Assembly (NCBI RefSeq): GCF_046845755.1
Contig: NZ_CP177357.1
Location: forward strand, 2,046,001-2,110,000
Direction of reading: 5' to 3'
From: Rubrivirga sp046845755
Lineage (GTDB): Bacteria; Bacteroidota; Rhodothermia; Rhodothermales; Rubricoccaceae
DNA: 64,000 bases
The position numbers and the translations under genes were made by a program. Every line of letters begins with the position of its first letter. Positions within the stretch are counted from its first letter, which is position 1. The notes beneath the pieces are model-generated. The model did not search any database and was not told where the DNA came from. It was given only the letters and a program-made list of their open reading frames with translations. Shown here piece by piece: positions 9,108 to 17,532 of this stretch.

Positions 9108-9815
9108 ATGGCCATTTACAAAACACCCAAGGCCGACCTGCGGAAGAAGTATCCGCTGTACCTGCAGGTCGGGCTGCTCGTCTCCCTCGGGCTCGTCATC
9201 GCCGCGTTCACTGTCCCGCTCGACGGCGGCGAGACGGTCGTGATGATGGACGACTCCCAGGAGATCATCGAGCTCGAGGACATCGAGCAGACCCAGCAGA
9301 TCCAGCCGCCGCCGCCGCCGCCGCCGGCCCCGCCGCCGCCGCAGGAGGTGCCCGACGACGTCGAGATCGAAGAGGAGATCCTCGAGGACGTCGAGCTCGA
9401 CCTCGAGGACGTGCCGCCGCCGCCGCCGGCCCCGCCGGCCCCGCCGCCGCCGCCGCCGAACGCGCCGCCCCCGCCCCCCCCGCCGCCGCCGCCGGAGCCC
9501 GAGCCCACGGAGCCGGAGATCTTTGAGGTCGCCGAGGTCCAGCCCGTCCTGGTCGGCGGCATCGAGGACCTCCAGCGCCGTGTGGAGTACCCCGAGTTCG
9601 CACGCCGCGCGGGGATCGAGGGCCAGGTCGTCGTCCAGTTCGTCGTCGACGAGCGGGGCAACGTGGTCGACCCGGTCGCCGTGCGGTCGCCGAACGAGCT
9701 CCTCTCGGAGGCGGCCATCAAGGCCGTCCGCGAGAGCCGGTTCACCCCGGGCCAGCAGCGCGGCCGCCCCGTCAAGGTGCGGTTCGCCGTCCCGGTGACC
9801 TTCCGCCTGCGCTAG
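9108..9815 (+). CDS. TonB family energy-transducing protein (copy 2)
   Basis: This 235-residue paralogue of the upstream gene has the same plan: cytoplasmic KTPKADLRKKYPL segment, membrane anchor at about 19-37, linker at about 65-145, TonB_C from about 150. The linker is more extreme than in copy 1, with runs of 7 and 10 consecutive prolines encoded largely by CCG, interleaved with Glu/Asp patches. Translation probably depends on EF-P (inference). The membrane and linker regions have diverged from copy 1, while the C-terminal domain is nearly identical. It ends 23 bp before a strong intrinsic terminator. Confidence 0.94.
   Translation: MAIYKTPKADLRKKYPLYLQVGLLVSLGLVIAAFTVPLDGGETVVMMDDSQEIIELEDIEQTQQIQPPPPPPPAPPPPQEVPDDVEIEEEILEDVELDLEDVPPPPPAPPAPPPPPPNAPPPPPPPPPPEPEPTEPEIFEVAEVQPVLVGGIEDLQRRVEYPEFARRAGIEGQVVVQFVVDERGNVVDPVAVRSPNELLSEAAIKAVRESRFTPGQQRGRPVKVRFAVPVTFRLR
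9577..9781 (+). repeat. Direct repeat copy 2 (TonB C-terminal domain)
   Basis: Second copy of the 205-bp tract at 8717-8921. The one internal difference makes Lys (AAG) here in place of Glu (GAG) in copy 1. Confidence 0.92.
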
Positions 9816-9838
9816 GCGCTTCAAGCTCCGACTTCAGA

Positions 9839-9875
9839 CCGCCCCGGCAGCTTCAGCCGCCGGGGCGGTTTTTTT
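9839..9875 (+). terminator. Rho-independent terminator of the tonB unit
   Basis: A perfect 10-bp stem (CCGCCCCGGC at 9839-9848 with its complement at 9859-9868), a 10-nt loop and seven Ts. It ends the plus-strand run beginning near 4.7 kb. The T-run supports only the plus direction; the rpiA stop approaches from the other side. Confidence 0.93.
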
Positions 9876-9959
9876 GAATGGGTCGTACCGCCGAGGTCAC
9901 ATCGAATGCCTCTCCCCCGCGGGCCGCTCCATCATGGGGTCCAGCCGGACCAAGCCGGG

Positions 9960-10676
9960 CTACGGCCGGACGATGTGGCGCACGGACCCGTCGGCCTCGC
10001 CCACGAGCACGTCCGTCGCCAGATTCAAAAACAGGCCGTGGCCGAGGACGCCGGGGATCGCGTCGATGGCGGCGCCGAGGTCGCCCGCGTCGTCGATGCC
10101 GTCGAATCGGGCGTCCAGGATCCACAGGCCCTGGTCGCTGACGACGGGGCCGTCCTTCCGCTCCCCCATCCGCAGCATGGGAGTGGCACCGAGGGCGCGG
10201 AGGGCGCGCTCGACGGCGGGGGCGGCGAACGGGAGCGCCTCGACGGGGACGGGCATCGTCGTGCCGAGCCGATCGACCAGCTTCGAGTCGTCGACGAGCA
10301 CGACGAACCGCGCCGCGAGCGCGGCGACCACCTTTTCGCGGACGTGCGCCGCGCCGCGCCCCTTGATGAGCGCGAGGTCCGGGTCGACCTCGTCGGCCCC
10401 GTCGATGGCGAGGTCGAGCGGCGGCTGGGCGCCGGCGTCGGCGATGCCGAGCGCGTCGAGCGTGGCGACCGGGACGCCGTGCCGGCGCGCGAGCCGCTCG
10501 GCCGCGAACGAGGTCGGGACGCCGACGACGTCGATCTCGCCCGACGCGACGCGCGCGCCGATGGCCTCGATCGCAAACGCCGTCGTGGAGCCCGTCCCGA
10601 GCCCGAGTGTCATCCCGCTCTCGACGAGGGCGGCGGCGGCGGTGCCGGCGGCACGTTTGGCGTCGGACTGGGACAT
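9960..10676 (-). CDS. rpiA: Ribose-5-phosphate isomerase A
   Basis: The enzyme interconverts ribose 5-phosphate and ribulose 5-phosphate in the non-oxidative pentose phosphate pathway. The 238 residues match the usual RpiA length. Seen: LGLGTGSTTAFAIEAIG near residues 25-40 (phosphate-binding loop), DLAIDGADEVDPDLALIKGRGAA near 85 (the catalytic Asp segment) and VLVDDSKLVD near 125. The start is ATG at 10676 (MSQSDAKRAAG); an earlier in-frame Met adds an unlikely Pro-rich tail. It lies 97 bp downstream of the permease pair on the same strand. Confidence 0.96.
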   Translation of the reverse strand: MSQSDAKRAAGTAAAALVESGMTLGLGTGSTTAFAIEAIGARVASGEIDVVGVPTSFAAERLARRHGVPVATLDALGIADAGAQPPLDLAIDGADEVDPDLALIKGRGAAHVREKVVAALAARFVVLVDDSKLVDRLGTTMPVPVEALPFAAPAVERALRALGATPMLRMGERKDGPVVSDQGLWILDARFDGIDDAGDLGAAIDAIPGVLGHGLFLNLATDVLVGEADGSVRHIVRP

Positions 10677-10773
10677 GGGCGGTGCGGGGTGTAGGGGGGG
10701 CAAGGTGCGCTCACGACCGGGCTCGCGCCAGCCGCGGGCGGGGTCTCCCTCCCCAATTCCTAACGCCGACCGC

Positions 10774-11991
10774 CTACTCGTAGCGCAGGGCCTCGATGGG
10801 GTGCAGCTTGGCGGCCTTGGTGGCCGGGTACACCCCGAACACGAGGGCCACGACCGTCACGCCGAGCACGGCGGTGATGGCCCAGCCCCACGGGAACGCC
10901 GGGGGCGTCGTCATGAGCGCCGCGACGACGTTCCCACCGAGCGCGCCGAGCACAATGCCCACAAGCCCGCCGATCTGACACAGCACGACGGCCTCGACCA
11001 AGAACTGCAACAGGATGTCGCGCCGAGTGGCGCCCAGCGACTTGCGGACGCCGATCTCGCGCGTCCGCTCGGTCACGCTGACGAGCATGATGTTCATGAC
11101 CCCGACGCCCGCCGCGAGCAAGGCGATGAGCCCGATGCCCGCGCCGCCGGTCGCGAGCGCGCTCGTGAACGTCTTGAGCCCATCGGCGGCCTCGGCCGAG
11201 GAGAACACGTCGAAGTTGTTCTCGGCCTCGGGCGGGAGCCGGCGAATCGCGCGGAGCGCGCCCGTCGCCTGGTCCTGGGTCGCCGCCAGCATCTCGGGGC
11301 TCGGCGCGCGCACGTCGATCCACACGTCACGGTTCTGGAGCCCGAACGCCTCCATGCCCCGGGTGATCGGCACGACGACCCGGTTGTTGGCGTCGCCGAT
11401 CCCCATCCCGCCCGACTTTTCGGCGAGCACGCCGACGACCGAGAACCGGACGCCGTCGACGCGGACCTCCTGGCCGATCGGGTCGCCCTCGCCGAAGAGC
11501 TCGGTCGCGACGGTCGTCCCCAAGACGGCGGCCGGGCGGGCGGCCCGGACGTCCTCCTCGGTGAGGAACCGGCCCTGGCCCATCTCCCAGCCATTGTTCT
11601 GCGGGTAGTCCTGGTCCGTCGCGATCACCGCGACGTCCGGGTCGGTCGCCTCCTCCGTCGTCCGGACCTCGCGGCTTCCGGCCCAGACGCCCGCACTGAC
11701 CGACGCCGCGAGCGGGGCGCGGTCGCGGAGCGCAAGCGCCTGGTCGAAGGTCAGCTGAGGCCGGCGCTGCTGCTCGTCGGTCGGCGGCCCGTCCGAGTTG
11801 ATCCGGTTGAACGTGATGGTCTGCGTGCCCATCGACGCCAGCTCCGACATCAGCGTGCCGTCGAGCACCTTGACGGCGGTGACGGACGCGATGACGGAGA
11901 ACACGCCGATCGCCATGCCGACGAGCGTCAGCGCGGACCGGAGGCGGTTCGAGCGGAGGGCCTGCAGGGCCTGGCGGAAGGTCTCTCCCAT
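10774..11991 (-). CDS. MacB/FtsX-type ABC transporter permease (second of pair)
   Basis: The 405-residue permease has the MacB plan: first membrane helix at about 20-40, a periplasmic MacB_PCD domain (about 50-245) and three C-terminal FtsX-type helices. The conserved GVMNIMLVSVTERTREIGVRKSLGA junction is near residue 300 and the protein ends PIEALRYE. Such proteins couple ATP hydrolysis to periplasmic extrusion of peptides, lipoproteins or drugs. It starts 3 bp after the stop of a paralogous permease and is presumably cotranscribed. No ATP-binding subunit or membrane-fusion protein is adjacent, so the substrate is unknown. Confidence 0.93.
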   Translation of the reverse strand: MGETFRQALQALRSNRLRSALTLVGMAIGVFSVIASVTAVKVLDGTLMSELASMGTQTITFNRINSDGPPTDEQQRRPQLTFDQALALRDRAPLAASVSAGVWAGSREVRTTEEATDPDVAVIATDQDYPQNNGWEMGQGRFLTEEDVRAARPAAVLGTTVATELFGEGDPIGQEVRVDGVRFSVVGVLAEKSGGMGIGDANNRVVVPITRGMEAFGLQNRDVWIDVRAPSPEMLAATQDQATGALRAIRRLPPEAENNFDVFSSAEAADGLKTFTSALATGGAGIGLIALLAAGVGVMNIMLVSVTERTREIGVRKSLGATRRDILLQFLVEAVVLCQIGGLVGIVLGALGGNVVAALMTTPPAFPWGWAITAVLGVTVVALVFGVYPATKAAKLHPIEALRYE

Positions 11992-11994
11992 GGG

Positions 11995-13221
11995 TTACTC
12001 GTAGCGGAGGGCCTCGATGGGCCGAGCCCGCGCGGCCTGCCACGCGGGGATCAGGCCGAACGCGACGCCGACGACGGCGCAGATCACGAACGCGAGGGCG
12101 ACCGTCCCGCCCGACAGCTCGGCGGTAAAGACCTGGTTCAGGCCGACGGCGACGAGCGCGGCGATGGCCACGCCGATCGCGCCGCCCAAGAGGCAGATGG
12201 CGACGGCCTCGACGAGGAACTGGAACAGAATCGCGCGCTGCGTGGCGCCCAGCGCCTTGCGCACGCCGATCTCGCGCGTCCGCTCCTTGACGCTCACGAA
12301 CATGATGTTCATGACCCCGATCCCGCCGACGAGGAGGGCGAGGGCCGTCAGGAACAGGCCGACGGCGTACGTCGCGATCCGCATCGTCTGGACCAAGTCG
12401 CGGAACTGGTCCTGGCGGTTGATCGAGAAGTCCTCCTCGTCGAGCGCGTCGAGCCCGCGCCAGATGCGCGTCAGGCCGGTGATCTCGTCGATGGCCGCGA
12501 GCTGGTCGACGCCCTCCGCGACCTGGACCTTGATCGACAGGTTGGGCTCGGTCGAGAACAGGCGGCGATACGTGTTGAGCGGGATGATGGCGCGGCCGTC
12601 GGCCGACATCATGCCCAAGAACTTGCCGCGCTTGGCGAGCGTGCCGACGACCTCGAAGCGCTCGCCGCCGATGCGGATGTCCTTGCCGATGGGGTCCTCG
12701 CCGGGGAACAACTCCTCGACCACGTCGAACCCGATGACGGCGACGGCCCGGGCCGCGCGCGACTCGGCGTCGGAGTAGAAGCGGCCCTCCTCGATGTCGG
12801 CGCCGCCGGTGTCGACGTAGTTGGCCGTCGAGGCCTCGACGCCGACGCCGGCGATCTCGTCGCGCCCGCGCGTGACCGTCGCGCCCATCCCGGTAATGGG
12901 CGCGATCTCCGACGCGACCGTCGCGCGCTCACGCAGGAACGTCGCGAGGTCCTCGGTGACCGGCGGGCGGTTGCGATACTTCCACCAGTCGTCCAAGATG
13001 ATCCAGGGCGTGCGCTCGACGAAGAGCGCGTCGTCGCCGATCATGGCCATCGACTTGTCGAACTCGCGCTCGATCCCGTTGATGACGGTGAACATGGAGG
13101 TCACCGAGACGATGCCGATGACGATGCCGAGCGTCGTGAGCAGGGCGCGGACCTTGCGCTCCCACAGAGCCGTCGCGGCGATACGGACGCCCTCGGCGAT
13201 CTCGGTGGGAAAGGCGGGCAC
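11995..13221 (-). CDS. MacB/FtsX-type ABC transporter permease (first of pair)
   Basis: The 408-residue paralogue of the downstream permease has helix 1 at about 25-45 (LLTTLGIVIGIVSVTSMF), a periplasmic MacB_PCD domain, and C-terminal FtsX helices with GVMNIMFVSVKERTREIGVRKALGA and the ending PIEALRYE. The pair probably arose by tandem duplication and may form a heterodimer (inference). The start is GTG at 13221. The 289-bp region upstream holds only a large palindromic repeat, so the promoter is not obvious. The ATPase must be encoded elsewhere. Confidence 0.93.
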   Translation of the reverse strand: MPAFPTEIAEGVRIAATALWERKVRALLTTLGIVIGIVSVTSMFTVINGIEREFDKSMAMIGDDALFVERTPWIILDDWWKYRNRPPVTEDLATFLRERATVASEIAPITGMGATVTRGRDEIAGVGVEASTANYVDTGGADIEEGRFYSDAESRAARAVAVIGFDVVEELFPGEDPIGKDIRIGGERFEVVGTLAKRGKFLGMMSADGRAIIPLNTYRRLFSTEPNLSIKVQVAEGVDQLAAIDEITGLTRIWRGLDALDEEDFSINRQDQFRDLVQTMRIATYAVGLFLTALALLVGGIGVMNIMFVSVKERTREIGVRKALGATQRAILFQFLVEAVAICLLGGAIGVAIAALVAVGLNQVFTAELSGGTVALAFVICAVVGVAFGLIPAWQAARARPIEALRYE

Positions 13222-13322
13222 GGGCGGCGGCGGGGGGAGGGCGAGCTACGGCGAGCCGGGCGCGGGGTTGCGGTCGCAAGGTCGCCCCTCTCGTGGGTCA
13301 GCGTCTTGCCGTTCCCCAGTCC

Positions 13323-13433
13323 ACGTCATCCCGAGCCTGCGAGGGATCTCAGCGAGACTCTTCAGGTCGCGACGAACGGCAGGATGAGCATGACGGCCAT
13401 GCTGAGATCCCTCGCGTACGCTCGGGATGACGT
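13323..13433. repeat. Long palindromic interspersed-type repeat
   Basis: Arms at 13323-13353 (beginning ACGTCATCCCGAGC) and 13401-13433 (ending GCTCGGGATGACGT) are near-perfect inverted complements of about 31-33 bp around a 47-bp spacer. CATCCCGAGC...GAGGGATCTC hairpins of this type recur as non-coding repeats in many unrelated bacterial genomes; that comparison is from memory. It occupies the 289-bp gap between the GNAT and permease genes, where nothing else is seen. Confidence 0.8.
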
Positions 13434-13510
13434 CGGACGAGCGTACAAGGCAGGGCGCCCGCTCTTGCCCGGATACCCGAGAAGGGGCAGACCGTTCGAG
13501 CGCGCAGCCC

Positions 13511-13954
13511 TCACAGGTCACGCTCGAAGCGGAGCCGAAAATCGCGGTAGGCGGCGTTGTAGCCGGCGGCGGTGACGGTGTAGCCCTGCGCCAGCCCGAG
13601 CACGGTCATGCCGGGGTGCTTGTTGGGGAACGTGTCGTAGGCGAACCGGGCGTAGCCCAGCCGCCGGGCCTCCTGCTCCAACGCGGCCAACAGCGCGCGC
13701 GCCACGCCGCGCCGGCGCCACGGCTCCAGCACGCCGCCCTTGGCGCTGTAGAACGTCGTCGCGCTCTCGCGGTAGCCCACCTTGTAGCCGACCGGCTCGC
13801 CGCCGACCGTCGCCAGCAGGAGCACGAGATCGTCGCGGTCGAGGCGCTGGATCACGCGCGTGTCGTCGAACACCGACCGGTTGAGGGCCTGGATCTCGGG
13901 GTACCGCGCCACGTCGATCCGCTCGATCCGAACGTCGGACGGCGGCCGGAGCAT
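13511..13954 (-). CDS. GNAT family N-acetyltransferase
   Basis: The protein has the single-domain GNAT fold of about 147 residues. The acetyl-CoA pyrophosphate-binding motif A is visible as GGVLEPWRRRGVARALLAALEQEARRLGY (cut here: positions about 72-100, key residues R-R-R-G-V-A), followed by the FAYDTFPNKHPGM and GYTVTAAGYN segments. The acceptor is unknown. I chose ATG at 13954; GTG at 13978 would add eight residues, and neither has a Shine-Dalgarno. It is isolated: the helicase gene upstream on the same strand ends 105 bp away. Confidence 0.88.
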   Translation of the reverse strand: MLRPPSDVRIERIDVARYPEIQALNRSVFDDTRVIQRLDRDDLVLLLATVGGEPVGYKVGYRESATTFYSAKGGVLEPWRRRGVARALLAALEQEARRLGYARFAYDTFPNKHPGMTVLGLAQGYTVTAAGYNAAYRDFRLRFERDL

Positions 13955-14058
13955 GGACGGGGGGGCCAGGGTTTCCACACCGAACGGTACCGGCTGGCGC
14001 GCTCCGGATCAAGGGGAAGTTGCGGGGGCCTGGACTCACACATCCTCGCCCCATACTG

Positions 14059-16116
14059 TCAGCCCTCCGGGAGCGCGGGCGGCGGCGGGGGGAGTGCGGG
14101 CGGGGCCGCCTCCTCGACGAGCGACCACGGCTCGATCAGCGTCTCGGGCAGGCCGGACAGGAAGCGGCTGGGCTCGGTCAAAAACTGGCCGGAGCCCCGG
14201 CGGTACTGGACGAGCGGGACCGAGCAGTACAGGTGCGTCTCGGCGCGCGTCAGCGCCACGTAGAGCAGGCGGCGCTCTTCGTCTTCCTCCTCGCTCGACG
14301 CGAGTGCGTAGGCGGACGGCAGGACGCCGTCGAGGGCGTGGATGAGGAAGACCGTGTCGAACTCCAAGCCCTTGGCCGAGTGGATCGTCGAGAGCACGAG
14401 CGGCGGCTCGTCCTTGAGGGCGGCGTCCGACGGCTCCTGCGTCCAGTCGATGGGGTCGAGCGCGAGCGACTCCAGCAGCGCCGTGCGCGAGCGGTGGCGG
14501 GCGGCGAGCGCCACGACGGCGTCGAGGTCGGCCTCGCGGTTCTGAAAGTCGTCGGCGTAGACGCGCTCGAAGACGGGGCGGTAGTACGCCAGCAGGCGCT
14601 CGACCTGGGCCTCGGGCGCCAGCGCGTCGTCGCGCAACGGCGTCAGCGCCTCGACGAGCCGGGCGACCGAGGCGGCGACGGTCGGCGAGGAGACGACCTC
14701 GTCGACGGACTGGCGCAGGACGTGGACGGCGGCGTCGGTGCCGCCCGTGGCGGCGTGCGAGATCCAGTCGAGCAGGCGGCGCGCGGTCGTGGGGCCGACG
14801 CCCTCGACCAGGCGCAGGGCGCGGTTCCAGGCGACGGCGTCGGCGGGGTTCTCGGCGACGCGCAGGTGGGCGACGATGTCCTTGACGTGGGCGGCCTCCG
14901 CCAGCTTGAGGCCGCCGAACTTGACGAAGGGGATCTTGCGGCGGCCGAGCTCGGCTTCGAGCGCATACGAGCACCAGCCGGAGCGGAAGAGGACGGCCTG
15001 GCGGTTGAGGGGCGTCCCGCTCTCGCGGTTGTCCAAGACCACTTGGGCCACGAACCGCGCCTCGTCGCCGTCGTCCGGCGCGGAGACGAGCGCCGGGGTC
15101 TCCCCTCCCTCGCGGTCGGTAAAGAGGCGCTTGTCGTAGGCCTCGGCCGCGTTCGCGATAACGTGGTTGGCGAGGTCGAGGATGGGCTGCGTCGACCGGT
15201 AGTTGTGCTCCAGCTTCAAGACGCGGGCGCCCGGGTAGCGGACGGGCACGTCGAGAATGTGGCCCACGTCCGCGCCCCGGAAGCGGTAGATCGACTGGGC
15301 GTCGTCGCCGACCATCATGACGTTGCGCCAGACGGACTGGAACTGCTCGACCAAGTCGGCCTGGAGCATATTGACGTCCTGGTACTCGTCGACGAGCACC
15401 TGCCGCGCACGGCCGGCGACGGCTTGGCGGACATCGGGGTTCTCGCGCAGGAGTCCGAGCGTGAGCGCCAGCAGGTCGTCGAAGTCCATCATCCCCGTGC
15501 GGCGCTTGGTCTCGGCGTAGCCGGTGCGCAGGCGGTGCAGGGTGTCGAGGTGCTCGGCGTACTGGGGGTAGGCGTCGGCGACGACCTGGTCGAGCGCCAG
15601 GCCGCGGTTGGTGGCGGCGGAGAACATCGCCAGCAGGGTCCGCTTGCGGGGAAAGCGCTTGGGCAGGCGGTCGAGCCCAAGCCTCGTCCGGGCAAGGTCG
15701 ACGACGTCCGCGGCGTCGGCCGAGTCGAGGACGCCGAAGCGGTCGGGGTAGCCTACGCGCGTGGCATAACGGCGCAAGGTCTCAAGGCAGAAGGCGTGGA
15801 AGGTGCCGCCGCGGACCCGCTCGCACCGGCCGTCGAGCAGCATCCCGGCGCGCGTGAGCATCTCGGTCGCGGCGCGCCGGGTGAAGGTGAGCAGGACGAT
15901 CTGCTCGGGCGGGACGCCGGTCTCGACGAGGTAGGCGACGCGGTAGACGAGCGTGCGCGTCTTGCCCGTACCGGCGCCCGCGACGACGAGCGTGGCGCCG
16001 TCGCCGGCGGTCGCCGCCGCGAGCTGCTGACGGTCGAGGTCGGCGGCGTAATCGAGGGTGAGGTGCGGGTCGCCGGGGTCGGGCTCGCGGGGCTGGAGGA
16101 CGAAGCGGCGGGCCAC
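14059..16116 (-). CDS. UvrD/Rep-family ATP-dependent DNA helicase
   Basis: The 685-residue SF1A 3'-5' helicase would act in repair or replication restart. Motifs in order: Q motif LDRQQLAAA near residue 25, Walker A VVAGAGTGKTRT near 40, motif Ia LTFTRRAATEML near 72, Walker B VLVDEYQDVN near 235, motif III GDDAQSIYRFRGA near 265, motif IV NYRSTQPIL near 300, motif V STIHSAKGLEF near 575 and motif VI LLYVALTRAE near 620. It ends in a Pro-rich tail. The start is GTG at 16116 (VARRFVLQPREP); the longer frame is antisense to the SDR gene. A TAGACT element lies 47 bp upstream. Confidence 0.94.
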   Translation of the reverse strand: MARRFVLQPREPDPGDPHLTLDYAADLDRQQLAAATAGDGATLVVAGAGTGKTRTLVYRVAYLVETGVPPEQIVLLTFTRRAATEMLTRAGMLLDGRCERVRGGTFHAFCLETLRRYATRVGYPDRFGVLDSADAADVVDLARTRLGLDRLPKRFPRKRTLLAMFSAATNRGLALDQVVADAYPQYAEHLDTLHRLRTGYAETKRRTGMMDFDDLLALTLGLLRENPDVRQAVAGRARQVLVDEYQDVNMLQADLVEQFQSVWRNVMMVGDDAQSIYRFRGADVGHILDVPVRYPGARVLKLEHNYRSTQPILDLANHVIANAAEAYDKRLFTDREGGETPALVSAPDDGDEARFVAQVVLDNRESGTPLNRQAVLFRSGWCSYALEAELGRRKIPFVKFGGLKLAEAAHVKDIVAHLRVAENPADAVAWNRALRLVEGVGPTTARRLLDWISHAATGGTDAAVHVLRQSVDEVVSSPTVAASVARLVEALTPLRDDALAPEAQVERLLAYYRPVFERVYADDFQNREADLDAVVALAARHRSRTALLESLALDPIDWTQEPSDAALKDEPPLVLSTIHSAKGLEFDTVFLIHALDGVLPSAYALASSEEEDEERRLLYVALTRAETHLYCSVPLVQYRRGSGQFLTEPSRFLSGLPETLIEPWSLVEEAAPPALPPPPPALPEG

Positions 16117-16162
16117 GGGGCGGAGGGTCGGAGAGGTCGGGTCGCCAGCGGGGCGGGGGTCG

Positions 16163-16168
16163 AGTCTA
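16163..16168 (-). promoter_or_regulatory. Candidate -7 element for the helicase gene
   Basis: TAGACT on the minus strand, 47 bp before the GTG at 16116, has the TAnnTT-like pattern seen upstream of other genes here. It is supported only by similarity to the Bacteroidota consensus. Confidence 0.3.
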
Positions 16169-16243
16169 CGCCGGAGGGGGTGACAGGGTCGGCGGGGACC
16201 TCGGGGAGCGGGCACTGGGTACGGGACGTCCCCCCCCTCTCCC

Positions 16244-17014
16244 ATGCCTGCCCTCCCGGACTCCTTCCGTCTCGATAGCCGCGTCGCCCTCGTCACCGGC
16301 GCCTCGCGGGGGATCGGGGAGGCGATGGCGCGGGCGCTGGCCGACGCCGGGGCGCATGTCGTCGTTGCGAGCCGGAGGCAGGAAGCCGTGGACGCGGTCG
16401 CCGCGTCGATCCGGGCGGCGGGCGGGCAGGCCACGGGGCGGGCGCTCCACGTCGGGCGGGCCGACGAGATCGCGGAGGCCGTCTCCGAGATCGCCGACAC
16501 CCACGGTGGGCTCCACGTCCTGGTCAACAACGCGGCGACGAGCCCGGTCTACGGGCCGGTCGAGGAGACCGACGAGCGGGCGTTCGACCAGATCATGGGC
16601 GTGAACCTCAAGGGCCCGTTCCTGCTGGCGCAAGCGGCGCTCCCCTACCTGTCCGTGTCGGGCGGGTCGATCCTCAACGTGTCGAGCATCGGGGGCGTCA
16701 CGCCCGAGACCGGCGTGGGCATCTACAGCGTTTCGAAGGCGGCGCTGATCTCGCTGACGCAGGTGATGGCGAAGGAGTGGGGCCGCCACGGCGTGCGGGC
16801 GAACGCGATCTGCCCCGGCCTGATCCAGACGCAGCTCAGCCAGCCGATGTGGGCCGACGAGAAAACGCTGGCGCGATTTACGCGGGGCGTGCCGGCCGGG
16901 CGGATCGGGGTGCCCGAGGACCTGGCCGGGCTGGCGGTGTTTCTGGCGTCGGACGCCTCGGCGTACTGCACCGGCGGCGTGTTCACCGTCGACGGCGGGT
17001 ACCTGGTGGCCTGA
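16244..17014 (+). CDS. SDR family NAD(P)-dependent oxidoreductase
   Basis: The 256-residue classical short-chain dehydrogenase has the cofactor motif VTGASRGIGEAMARAL at about 19-34, VNNAATSP near 95, catalytic Ser in LNVSSIGG near 145, and YSVSKAAL with catalytic Tyr and Lys near 163-167. The C-terminal DGGYLVA ending is typical of FabG/glucose-dehydrogenase-like SDRs. The substrate cannot be assigned. The start is ATG at 16244 after a C-rich leader; the helicase gene is divergent. It is followed by a palindromic repeat and the convergent prmC unit. Confidence 0.93.
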   Translation: MPALPDSFRLDSRVALVTGASRGIGEAMARALADAGAHVVVASRRQEAVDAVAASIRAAGGQATGRALHVGRADEIAEAVSEIADTHGGLHVLVNNAATSPVYGPVEETDERAFDQIMGVNLKGPFLLAQAALPYLSVSGGSILNVSSIGGVTPETGVGIYSVSKAALISLTQVMAKEWGRHGVRANAICPGLIQTQLSQPMWADEKTLARFTRGVPAGRIGVPEDLAGLAVFLASDASAYCTGGVFTVDGGYLVA

Positions 17015-17061
17015 CGCAGGTCGCGCGCGGACCGCTACGCCGTCCTCAATCGGCCCTCACC

Positions 17062-17090
17062 CTGTCCCTCTCCCAGAGGGAGAGGGGACG
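17062..17090. repeat. Small palindromic intergenic repeat, copy A
   Basis: A 29-bp hairpin-forming sequence, GTCCCTCTCCC paired with the complementary GAGGGAGAGGGGAC and one bulge. It recurs at 52583-52611 with one mismatch, also in an intergenic gap, so it is a dispersed element rather than a gene-specific terminator. Confidence 0.75.
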
Positions 17091-17121
17091 CCTCACGTGG
17101 CGCCTCGCTATTCACGGTTGT

Positions 17122-17532
17122 CTACAGCAGGAAGTCGTTGACGACGGCGACGCCCACCATCGTCAGGCCGGCGCCGAACAAGCCGAAGGCGAGGTACATC
17201 AGGCGCTGCTCGTTGGCCGAGGTCCGCTTCATTTTGAGGCGCGCGAGCCCCCCGTCCTGCGGCCGCATCGTCTTCGTGTGCCCCGCGAGCCGCTCGACGA
17301 GCACCTGCTGGGTCTGGAGCGCGAACAGGGCGGCCAGGAACAGCGCCGCGACGCCGCCGACGAGCAGGCCCTGGCTCGCGGACTCCGCCAGCACGGTCTG
17401 CATCAGCGTGACCGTCCCGCCGGCGGCCGCCAGCGACAGCGTTGAGAGCTGGCGCAGAAAGTCGAAAAAGAGCTGGGCGACGGTGTCGGCGGAGACCTCG
17501 GGGAGGTTGTCGGGATCCGGGGTCGGCGTCAT
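17122..17532 (-). CDS. Small membrane protein of unknown function
   Basis: The 136-residue protein has about three hydrophobic segments (roughly 20-45, 50-72 and 110-134) and a basic loop (TKTMRPQDGGLARLKMKRTSANEQ) between the second and third. I recognise no family. The ATG at 17532 overlaps the prmC stop by ATGA, so it is cotranscribed with prmC and presumably translationally coupled. An N-terminal Pro/Asp-rich stretch precedes the first membrane segment. Confidence 0.8.
   Translation of the reverse strand: MTPTPDPDNLPEVSADTVAQLFFDFLRQLSTLSLAAAGGTVTLMQTVLAESASQGLLVGGVAALFLAALFALQTQQVLVERLAGHTKTMRPQDGGLARLKMKRTSANEQRLMYLAFGLFGAGLTMVGVAVVNDFLL

Noticed and set aside
9874..13575. A 1233-residue plus-strand open frame over rpiA and both permease genes
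   Set aside because: Composition is Arg/Ala/Gly/Asp-rich without domains, and the minus strand carries three clear gene families. It is an antisense artefact of high GC content.
14020..16278. A 752-residue plus-strand frame opposite the helicase
   Set aside because: Antisense shadow; all SF1 helicase motifs are on the minus strand.
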